Origin: Coriobacteriales bacterium
GTDB lineage: Bacteria > Actinomycetota > Coriobacteriia > Coriobacteriales > UBA8131
Assembly (NCBI GenBank): GCA_031264075.1
Contig: JAISEO010000098.1
Coordinates: 1-43,292 of the forward strand
Length of the DNA: 43,292 bases
Reading direction: 5' to 3'
Part shown: positions 16,302-23,424 of the stretch, piece after piece
How positions within the stretch are numbered: position 1 is the stretch's first letter
Layout of the letters: every line of letters begins with the position of its first letter
Notes under the pieces: generated by a model
Seen by the model: only the letters and a program-made list of their open reading frames with translations
Databases searched by the model: none
What the model was told of the DNA's origin: nothing
Program-made: the position numbers and the translations under genes

Positions 16302-18746
16302 TCAGTAATGCACTACCACCAAATCTCCCGCGGAGATGGAGTTGTAGAGGGTCCGGGCTGCTTCATAGGGCATGTTTATGCAGCCGTGGGAGCCGTTGGT
16401 CAGGTGGCGGGTGCCGCCAAACTCAGGCTGCCAGGGAGCATCATGAAAGCCTATGCCGTCGTTGAACGGCATCCAGAAGCTCACGGGTTCCCGGTAGCCC
16501 GGGCCCACGAGCACGGTGGGGCCGGTCTTGTACGCCAGGCGGAAGGTGCCCGGAGGCGTAGCCATGGAAGGCGCACCACTCACTATGTCGGTTTCCAATA
16601 TCAGGACGCTGTCCTTGACAAAAATCATCCGTTGCGTGGTGAGGTTGACATCGGCAAAGGTACCCGAATACTGGGGAGGCGGCGTGTAGGTCGTGGCCGT
16701 GAACATGAACTTCTGCGCCCCGTTGCCGCGAGCCGCCGTCCGGGAGACACACACCTGGTCGCCGCTTGAGCTGCCGCCCGCCGCCGCGCTGAGGTAGGAG
16801 CCGCTTTGCGACTGGAGATAGAACCAGCCGTCCCCGGTGGGCACCAGCTTCCAGCGTTGCGCGGCGGTGCCGTTGTCGTCCCACTGCCAGACCCTGGCTC
16901 CCTCTGCAAGCGAACCCTGTGCTATGTCGAGGACCTTCTCGGACGCGGCGTTTGCCACGGTGTAAAAGCCATCCGGATTAAGGGTGAGATCCCACTTCTG
17001 GGCGCCGGTGTCATTGTTGGCATACAGTTGCACGTAGGCACCACGGTCGTGGCTTCCCGCTGCGACATCCAGGGCCAGCCCCGTGGCAGAGCTGAGGATA
17101 TAACAGCCCGGCTCCATCGCATGAACGGACGCAACGCGGAATATCTGGGCAGCGTCGTTGCCGGCTTGTGCGGTGAGGATTCTGCCGTCAGCAACCGTCA
17201 TGACCTCTGGCTTTGCGCGGTTGGTGAGCACGACGCCTCCGGGTACCTGCTCCACAGCCCACTGCTGGGCGGCAGAAGGTCCCGTAGCAGGTGCAGGCCT
17301 CTGGAAGACATTCGAGCCCTCCTGTGTCAGATACAGCCCCGAGGCGAGCGAACGAAAGCTGTAGGAGCTGCTGCCCACCATGCTCACCTCATACTTCTGC
17401 GCAACCGTGCCATTGGAGCGATGTGCCTGGGCCCTGGCACCCGAATCGCGGGACGCTCCGGCAATATCCACGCGTAGCGAGGTGTCTGCATAGGGCGTAA
17501 TGCTCACGATGCCCTGGGTAGGTATCTGAGGCGCTGCCGGCGTGAGCTGGAAACTCTGCCCGGCAGCCTGCGCATTGGGATAGTACTGTTGCAGGGGAGT
17601 CCTCGCCACGCTTTGCGCACCGACTACGTCCAGGGCAAGGCCGGATACCTGCGAGATAAGCTGTACGCTGCCATTGGCGTTTTGGCGGATAGCCCATCTC
17701 TGGGCCGGGGTGCCGTTGGATCGGTACTGTTGTATGGCGGCGGTGGCCATAAGGCTTCCCCCCGCAACGTCCAGGGCAAGGCCCGAGACCATTGAGCGGA
17801 TGAGGTAGAAGCCGTCTGCCTGCATACGGATGTCAAACATCTGGGCACGGGTGCCGTTTGGCGTATAGAGCTGCAAGCGCTCCCCTGAGGCATCCGAAGC
17901 CCCGGGTATGTCGAGTGCCAGGGCGCCCGGTAATGCCGAGCTGATGGTGTAGACGCCATCGACTACGGTTCTCTCCGATGCCACCTGGGGTACAGCGGGC
18001 ATGAAGGAGAAGCTTTGCGCCGCGGTGTTGTTGGCGCGGTATATCTGGATGTTTGCGCCATGGGCGTCGGCGCCACTGCTCACATCCAGAACAAACTCAG
18101 GGTTCAGGGCGCTTACGAGGGTATAGCTGCCGTCCCCGTTGCTGTTGATGGCCCACTTCTGCGCGTCGGTGCCGTTTTGTGTGTATTGCCAGACATTGGT
18201 GCCCGACTGCGCCAGGCCCCCGGCCACATCCAGGGCGAGGTTTGACTTCTCATTTACCAGCACGTAAGAGCCGTCTTCAATGCGAAGCTCAAAGCGCTGG
18301 GCGGGAGTCTTGTTGGCACCCCACAGTTGTATGTTGGCGCCGCCTGCCACCGAGCCTCCCGCTACATCAAGCACACGGGTATGGGAGACGGCAGGCCGGA
18401 GATAGTAGCTGCCCGGGCTCACGGGGTGCTCCTCAGACAGGGTAGCGGCCAAGGCTGGTGCGGCTTCCTCTGCTCCTGCCGCCGTATCTGTCTCCTCTGT
18501 GCTGTCCGGCTCCTCTGTGGCATCTGCCTCTTCTGTACTGTCTGTTTCTTCAGTGGAGTCTACCACGCTGGCGCTCGCCACACTGGGCTTTGGATCAAAC
18601 GGGCCCGTGTCAGATGGGTCCTGCGCAGGCTCTACGACGCCAGGAGCTGCTGTCGGGCTGCCAAAGGCTACCGCGGGCACAGATAGACCCAACATCCCCA
18701 GCGCAAGCAGGCAGGAGAGCAGGGCAGCTAGTGTTTTTTGCATCAT
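16302..18746 (-). CDS. Secreted ricin-repeat protein with C-terminal YkuD L,D-transpeptidase domain
   Basis: An 814-residue exported protein. Residues 1-29 are a signal peptide (KTLAALLSCLLALGMLGLSVPAVAFG). A Thr/Glu-rich low-complexity linker follows (about 60-100). Residues 105-670 hold twelve ricin-B-like subdomains, each with an ALDVAGG-type start and an AQxW-type end (AQRFEL, AQKWAI, AQSFSF, AQMFDI, AQRWAI, GQSFQL, AQKYEV, AQQWAV, AQIFRV, AQKWDL, AQRWKL, AQKFMF), enough for four beta-trefoils. The last 125 residues are a YkuD domain with the catalytic signature TNGSHGCINMP (active Cys) and GIGFHDA. It probably binds glycans through the repeats and forms 3-3 peptidoglycan cross-links or anchors proteins. 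Start is supported by GGAAG before ATGATG. The neighbouring envelope genes fit. Confidence 0.93.
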   Translation of the reverse strand: MMQKTLAALLSCLLALGMLGLSVPAVAFGSPTAAPGVVEPAQDPSDTGPFDPKPSVASASVVDSTEETDSTEEADATEEPDSTEETDTAAGAEEAAPALAATLSEEHPVSPGSYYLRPAVSHTRVLDVAGGSVAGGANIQLWGANKTPAQRFELRIEDGSYVLVNEKSNLALDVAGGLAQSGTNVWQYTQNGTDAQKWAINSNGDGSYTLVSALNPEFVLDVSSGADAHGANIQIYRANNTAAQSFSFMPAVPQVASERTVVDGVYTISSALPGALALDIPGASDASGERLQLYTPNGTRAQMFDIRMQADGFYLIRSMVSGLALDVAGGSLMATAAIQQYRSNGTPAQRWAIRQNANGSVQLISQVSGLALDVVGAQSVARTPLQQYYPNAQAAGQSFQLTPAAPQIPTQGIVSITPYADTSLRVDIAGASRDSGARAQAHRSNGTVAQKYEVSMVGSSSYSFRSLASGLYLTQEGSNVFQRPAPATGPSAAQQWAVEQVPGGVVLTNRAKPEVMTVADGRILTAQAGNDAAQIFRVASVHAMEPGCYILSSATGLALDVAAGSHDRGAYVQLYANNDTGAQKWDLTLNPDGFYTVANAASEKVLDIAQGSLAEGARVWQWDDNGTAAQRWKLVPTGDGWFYLQSQSGSYLSAAAGGSSSGDQVCVSRTAARGNGAQKFMFTATTYTPPPQYSGTFADVNLTTQRMIFVKDSVLILETDIVSGAPSMATPPGTFRLAYKTGPTVLVGPGYREPVSFWMPFNDGIGFHDAPWQPEFGGTRHLTNGSHGCINMPYEAARTLYNSISAGDLVVVHY
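18486..18557 (-). repeat. Four 18-bp tandem units coding six-residue repeats
   Basis: Codes STEETD, STEEAD, ATEEPD, STEETD in the linker after the signal peptide of the L,D-transpeptidase. The units differ at several third positions. Repeat number may vary between strains, altering linker length. Confidence 0.7.
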
Positions 18747-18809
18747 GAGCTTCCTTTCAACGGAGCTTTGGCAGCGGCTCGTCGGGCACCGTTGGCTAAA
18801 GGGGAGGCG

Positions 18810-20447
18810 CTACGAAAGGTTCTGCGACTCCACCAGATACCTGGCACCGTAGAGCTCACGCAGTTTTGGCTTTTCTATCTTGCCGGTGGCATTGCGGGGC
18901 ACAGGGGCAAATATCAGGGTGCGGGGCCGTTTGTAACGCGGCAGCTCCGAGCAGAAGTCCCTGACCTGCTCCTCGCTGAGGCTGTGCCCGTCCTCCACCT
19001 GAATGATGGCAGCAGCCACCTCACCCAGGCGCTGGTCCGGCAGACCGATTACCGCCACGTCCTTGATGTCCGGATGGCCATGCAGGAAATCCTCAATCTG
19101 CACGGGATAGATATTCTCGCCGCCCGAGATGATGACATCCTTCTTGCGGTCTACGAGGTAGATGAAGCCGTCCTCGTCCTGCTGCGCCATGTCGCCCGTA
19201 AACAGCCAACCGTCTTTGAGCGCCGTCGCCGTTGCCTCGGGGTCGCGGAAGTATTTGAGCATGAGGCCGTCGCCGTGTACACACAGCTCACCCACACTCC
19301 CCTGCTCAACTTCTACGCCGTTTTCATCCACAATCCTGGCCTTCCAGCCAAAGCCGGGGATGCCGATGGCACCCACCTTGGCCACGTTCTCCACGCCCAA
19401 ATGCACGCAGCCCGGACCGATTGATTCTGAGAGACCGTAGTTGGTGTCATATTGATGCAGCGGAAAATACTCAAGCCAGCGCGTCACGAGGCTCCGCGGC
19501 ACGGGTTGGGCTCCGATGTGCATGAGCCGCCACTGCTCAAGGTCGTAGTCAGCGATGTTGAGCTCGCCGCTGTCCAGGCAGCTCAGTATGTCCTGCGCCC
19601 AGGGCACGAGCAGCCAGACGAGCGTGCAGCGCTCGCTTGAGACGGCATCAAATACGTAGCGAGGCTCGGTTCCCTTGAGCAATACGCCCTTGCCGCCAAC
19701 CAGAAATGAGCCCATCCAGTGCATCTTGGCGCCGGTGTGATAGAGCGGCGGAATGCAGAGAAAGACGTCGTCGTGTGTCTGTCCGTGATGGGCCTGCTCG
19801 GTGAGACAGGCATGCATCAGCGCCCGGTGCGCGTGGAGTATCGCCTTGGGAAAGCCCGTTGTGCCGGAGGAGAAATAGATGGCCGCCAGGTCGTCGTCGG
19901 TAAGCTCAACGTCCTTGAACTGCGACGAGCAGTCTGCGGTAAGCTCGTGATAGTCCTCGGCAAAGCTGGGGCTCGTGCCCGAGCCGCAGTAGATGAGCAG
20001 CCTGCCTTCGCCTATCTCGGGAGCAATCTCCTCCACGCGGCCTATGAACTCCGGGCCAAAGATGAGCACATCCACCTCCGCCAATTCGACACAGTATTGA
20101 ATCTCGTCGGCGGTATACCTGAAGTTCAACGGCACGGCCAGAGCGCCCGTCTTGAGAACGCCAAAGTAGATGGGCAGCCATTCCAGCCCGTTCATGAGGA
20201 GAATGCCGACCTTGTCGCCCTTGGCAACCCCGCGGCTGGTAAGCATGTTGGCCACGCGATTGGCCTTTTCGCAGAAGATATTCCAGGTTATGTCGCGACG
20301 GTAATAGCCGGTGCTCTCCGGCTCGATGAGTTCATATTCCTTCCACGTAACGCGCCTGACTGCCTCGCGGCCCGGGTTGATCTCGACCAGGGCCACCTCG
20401 TCGCCGTAAAGACGGCAGTTCTCCGCGAGTATATGTGTGATAGGCAT
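18810..20447 (-). CDS. AMP-forming acyl-CoA synthetase / AMP-dependent ligase
   Basis: Activates a carboxylic acid with ATP to an acyl-adenylate and then, probably, transfers it to CoA. The 545-residue ANL-family enzyme has the P-loop YFSSGTTGFPKAILHAH (191-207), the core YGLSES and GFGWKARIVDENG segments, the hinge GWLFTGDMAQQDEDGFIYLVDRKKDVI followed by SGGENIYP, and the C-terminal catalytic-lysine motif NATGKIEKPK. It is most like medium/long-chain fatty acid ligases, but the acyl specificity cannot be read from the sequence. The ATG overlaps the stop of the upstream FHA gene (TGATG), so the two are coupled. The 63-bp gap to the L,D-transpeptidase suggests possible shared transcription. 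Confidence 0.92.
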   Translation of the reverse strand: MPITHILAENCRLYGDEVALVEINPGREAVRRVTWKEYELIEPESTGYYRRDITWNIFCEKANRVANMLTSRGVAKGDKVGILLMNGLEWLPIYFGVLKTGALAVPLNFRYTADEIQYCVELAEVDVLIFGPEFIGRVEEIAPEIGEGRLLIYCGSGTSPSFAEDYHELTADCSSQFKDVELTDDDLAAIYFSSGTTGFPKAILHAHRALMHACLTEQAHHGQTHDDVFLCIPPLYHTGAKMHWMGSFLVGGKGVLLKGTEPRYVFDAVSSERCTLVWLLVPWAQDILSCLDSGELNIADYDLEQWRLMHIGAQPVPRSLVTRWLEYFPLHQYDTNYGLSESIGPGCVHLGVENVAKVGAIGIPGFGWKARIVDENGVEVEQGSVGELCVHGDGLMLKYFRDPEATATALKDGWLFTGDMAQQDEDGFIYLVDRKKDVIISGGENIYPVQIEDFLHGHPDIKDVAVIGLPDQRLGEVAAAIIQVEDGHSLSEEQVRDFCSELPRYKRPRTLIFAPVPRNATGKIEKPKLRELYGARYLVESQNLS

Positions 20448-20896
20448 CAGGAATGAAACCTCATGGAGAAGGTGCCGATCTGCACGAGGATGCCGTCGGT
20501 AAGCTCGGCCTGGTCGCTTATCTTGCCGTCGATCCAGGTGCCATTGAGTGAGCCGAGGTCTTTGAGCATAAGCATGTTGCCTTCCTTTTCGATGATGGCA
20601 TGGCGGCGCGAGACCGTCATATTATTGAGGAAGAGGTCGCATTCCGGATCGCGTCCGATAACCACCGGCAGGGGTTCGAGGTCAAAGACCTGGTTCTGCA
20701 GCGAGCCCTTGGTCACGGTGAGCGTTGGCTTGCCGCGGTACACCGCACCGGTGCTGGGAATGCCGCCGGTGCCGGGTGAGGGTATCTCCTGCGTAATGCC
20801 AACCAGCATAAAGCCGCAGCACGAGCACTTGTTGCTCCCGGGCCGCACGGGTTGACTACATACAGGGCAGGTCAGTTCTGTATCCACGTTCCTCAC
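20447..20896 (-). CDS. Zinc-ribbon plus FHA domain protein
   Basis: A 149-residue cytoplasmic adaptor. Residues 8-30 hold two CxxC pairs (CPVC and CSCC), a zinc ribbon. A Pro/Gly linker follows. Residues 52-149 are a forkhead-associated domain with the phosphothreonine-binding residues in VIGRDPECD, TVSRRHAIIE and LGSLNGTWIDG. FHA domains bind phosphothreonine peptides made by Ser/Thr kinases; no kinase is seen here. The start is GTG at 20896 with GAGAAAG before it. Translational coupling to the acyl-CoA ligase suggests that the ligase or its partners may be under phospho-dependent control, which is inference. Confidence 0.9.
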   Translation of the reverse strand: MRNVDTELTCPVCSQPVRPGSNKCSCCGFMLVGITQEIPSPGTGGIPSTGAVYRGKPTLTVTKGSLQNQVFDLEPLPVVIGRDPECDLFLNNMTVSRRHAIIEKEGNMLMLKDLGSLNGTWIDGKISDQAELTDGILVQIGTFSMRFHS

Positions 20897-20996
20897 ATTG
20901 CTTTCTCAGGGAATGCCTTTCCACCTTTTCCTAATCATAGCAGAACATGCCGGAGAATCACGGGCCGGGAGCAAGAAATGTGGTTTCTGTTAGTTG

Positions 20997-21002
20997 TATA
21001 AT
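20997..21002 (+). promoter_or_regulatory. Possible -10 box for the two-component operon
   Basis: A perfect TATAAT lies 111 bp upstream of the response regulator ATG. No good -35 is present at 17 bp (AGAAAT there), so an activator may be needed or this may be chance. On the opposite strand TATGAT at 20939-20934 could serve the FHA gene. Confidence 0.4.
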
Positions 21003-21067
21003 GAGTTATGGCAGTGTCCGCCAGAATGTTTTAAGCTTGCTTTCAGTTGCGGGGGTTACACTACGCG

Positions 21068-21084
21068 GACGCTCTGAGAGCGTC
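21068..21084. promoter_or_regulatory. Perfect 7-bp inverted repeat upstream of the response regulator
   Basis: GACGCTCTGAGAGCGTC: GACGCTC and GAGCGTC around TGA. It ends 29 bases before the ATG at 21114, inside the presumed 5' untranslated region. It may be an autoregulatory operator or an RNA hairpin. Confidence 0.45.
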
Positions 21085-21113
21085 GATACCTACCAGCAGG
21101 TGCGAGGAGTGCC

Positions 21114-21911
21114 ATGTATATCTTGATAGTGGAGGACCAGCAACGGCTCGCCGCAGCGCTTAAGGCAATTTGCGAGGAGGACGGCTATCGGGTTGATCTG
21201 GCCTTTGATGGGCAAGAGGGCCTCGATTATGCCTCTCTGGCTGAGTATGACGCCCTGGTCCTGGACATCATGCTGCCCAAACTGAACGGTTTTGAGGTGA
21301 TTGCAGAGCTGCGCAAACGGCAGAACAATGTGCCGGTTATCATGCTCACGGCCCGGAGCGCCATGGGCGATAAGATACGGGGACTTGACCTGGGCGCGGA
21401 CGACTACCTCACCAAGCCCTTTAATCCGGCGGAATTGCTGGCTCGGCTCAGGGCCCTGACCCGCAGGCAGGGCACGGTCATCCTCGATACCATCCGTCTT
21501 GGCAACACCGTCCTCAACCTTGAAACTGCGGATATATCGGTGGAAACATCGGCAGAGGCGGGTCAAGACGAAGAATACGACGAGGGAGAGGGCGACAGGC
21601 TCGAAGAAGGCAGGCAGGGCGCGCCCGAAGGTGAGAAGGCTGCCTCCTCCGCGCGGGACACCGAAGCGGCAGCCGTGCATCTCTCGCAGCGCGAACGCGA
21701 TGTGCTCAAACTGTTTCTGGGCGTACCGGGCAAGACCTTCTCCAAGACGGATATACTGCAAAGGGTCTGGGGCCCGGAAAGCGATGCCGAAGAGAACAGC
21801 GTGGAGGTCTATGTGTCTTTTCTGCGCAAGAAGCTCGCTCACATCGGCTCCAACCTCAGCATTCTCACCATCCGTTCACTTGGCTACCGCATAGAGGTGG
21901 GCGATGCCTGA
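21114..21911 (+). CDS. OmpR-type response regulator with acidic insertion
   Basis: DNA-binding partner of the next gene's kinase. Receiver domain residues 1-115: acidic Glu7/Asp8, phospho-acceptor Asp51 (LVLDIMLPK), Thr79 and Lys101 (YLTKPF). A winged helix follows, but it is split. The first strand (VILDTIRLGNTVLNLETADISVE) is followed by about 44 mostly acidic, low-complexity residues (144-187). The rest then resumes at VHLSQRERDVLKLF with the recognition helix region ENSVEVYVSFLRKKL and the wing LTIRSLGYRIEV. In typical family members this loop is only a few residues. AGGAG precedes the ATG. The kinase ATG overlaps its end by 8 bp. Confidence 0.95.
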   Translation: MYILIVEDQQRLAAALKAICEEDGYRVDLAFDGQEGLDYASLAEYDALVLDIMLPKLNGFEVIAELRKRQNNVPVIMLTARSAMGDKIRGLDLGADDYLTKPFNPAELLARLRALTRRQGTVILDTIRLGNTVLNLETADISVETSAEAGQDEEYDEGEGDRLEEGRQGAPEGEKAASSARDTEAAAVHLSQRERDVLKLFLGVPGKTFSKTDILQRVWGPESDAEENSVEVYVSFLRKKLAHIGSNLSILTIRSLGYRIEVGDA

Positions 21912-23325
21912 GCTGGCGCGGTTACGGCACCGCTTCATACTGATTTTGATGGGATCGGTGAGCCTGGTGCTCACCGTTGTGCTTATTGCGAGCATTGTCA
22001 CGGGGTTTTCCTCGCAGTACGGCCGCATTCAGAGTTCTCTTGACGCCGCCATGGCGGTAGAGGGAGACAGGGAGTTGCGTCCCTTTATCGGCGGCTTTGG
22101 TGGCCCGGACCTTTCCGGCCCTCTTGCCGGAGGAAGCGTACAGGGGGGCAGAGGGGGCGATCCTTCCCAAACAGTAACGGATACGGTTCCCATGTACGTG
22201 GTGGATATCGCGAGCAACACCGGCAAGATAAGCTATTACGGCAGCGCGGCGGAGATGGACGAGGACACGCTTGTGGAGGCGCTCTCGCGCATCGACGTGG
22301 AGACGGACTCGGATTCTCGGGGGGCGTATCTGGACCTCGGGCTTTTCTATTCGGTGCAGGACCTGCCCCATGGCGAGTTGCGCATTGCCTTTGCCGACGC
22401 CTCGCAGCTCTACAACACCACCCTCAGCCAGAGCCTGATAGCGCTGCTTATATGGGTTCTGGCGATGGTGGCGTTTTATTGCCTGGGCCGGGTGCTCAGT
22501 CGCATGGCGCTGAGGCCGGTGGAACAGGCGTGGAGCAAGCAGCACCAGTTTATCGCCGATGCCTCGCACGAGCTCAAGACGCCGCTCACGATCGTTCTGG
22601 CCAACAACAATATCGTCATGGCGCATCCAGAGAAAACGATGGCCGAGCAGCAGCAGTGGCTGGAGAGCACGGAAGAGGAAACCACCCGCATGAACAGCCT
22701 GGTCACCGACCTCCTCATGCTGGCGCAGGTCGAGGATGCTGCGGGAGCCTCTGAGGCTTCCGTTGATCTCAGCACCCTCGTTAAGCGTTCCCTGCTCCAG
22801 TTCGATGCCGTGTTCTTTGAGCGAGGCCTCGCCTCTGAGGCGGAGATTGAGGAAGGCCTGCATACCAGAGGCAACCAGGAACACCTGCGGCGACTCATTG
22901 ACATCCTCCTGGACAACGCCTCAAAGTATGGCAACACGGGAGGCACGGTAGCGGTGCGTTTGGCTCATAGCGCGCACAAGCCTCACTCCGCGATCCTTAC
23001 GGTGAGCAACAGCGGGGCCGTTATCCCACCCGAGAAGATCTCCCGGGTCTTCGAGCGATTCTACCGCGTGGATGAGGCACACAGCACCGCCGTAGAGGGC
23101 AGCGGGCTCGGCCTTGCCCTCGCGCAGGAAATCGTGTGGGAACACGAGGGCAGCATCAGCGTTACCAGCGTGCCGCTGGATGCCGCCGTGCCGCCTGAAG
23201 ATTCCGCGAAGTGGGAGGGCGCTCCTCAGCAGGAAGACTCTGCGCCAGACAAGCGCTCCGACGGGGAGCAGCTCGCGCAGACCACCTTCGTGGTAACGCT
23301 GCCGTTGTCCAGCCCTGACTTGTAA
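21904..23325 (+). CDS. Membrane sensor histidine kinase
   Basis: A 473-residue kinase pairing with the upstream regulator. TM1 is at residues 11-33, an extracytoplasmic sensor region at 35-173 (with a Gly-rich stretch 62-86), and TM2 at 176-196. HisKA comes next with phospho-acceptor His222 in FIADASHELKTPLTIV, then HATPase with LLDNASKYGNTGG (N box) and GSGLGLALAQEIV (G box). A polar insert of about 40 residues (405-445) lies near the C-terminus before the last strand TTFVVTLPL. The signal is unknown. Because an ABC exporter follows 72-100 bp downstream, sensing of an exported or envelope-active compound is a reasonable guess. Confidence 0.95.
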   Translation: MPELARLRHRFILILMGSVSLVLTVVLIASIVTGFSSQYGRIQSSLDAAMAVEGDRELRPFIGGFGGPDLSGPLAGGSVQGGRGGDPSQTVTDTVPMYVVDIASNTGKISYYGSAAEMDEDTLVEALSRIDVETDSDSRGAYLDLGLFYSVQDLPHGELRIAFADASQLYNTTLSQSLIALLIWVLAMVAFYCLGRVLSRMALRPVEQAWSKQHQFIADASHELKTPLTIVLANNNIVMAHPEKTMAEQQQWLESTEEETTRMNSLVTDLLMLAQVEDAAGASEASVDLSTLVKRSLLQFDAVFFERGLASEAEIEEGLHTRGNQEHLRRLIDILLDNASKYGNTGGTVAVRLAHSAHKPHSAILTVSNSGAVIPPEKISRVFERFYRVDEAHSTAVEGSGLGLALAQEIVWEHEGSISVTSVPLDAAVPPEDSAKWEGAPQQEDSAPDKRSDGEQLAQTTFVVTLPLSSPDL

Positions 23326-23424
23326 TCAGTCTGGTTACGCATACGGCCCCAGGGGAGGCGGTAGTGCTAGCGTTACTTCCTGCGCGTAAATCCGCGCGTG
23401 ACAATCCTCTCGAAAGCTGTGTGC

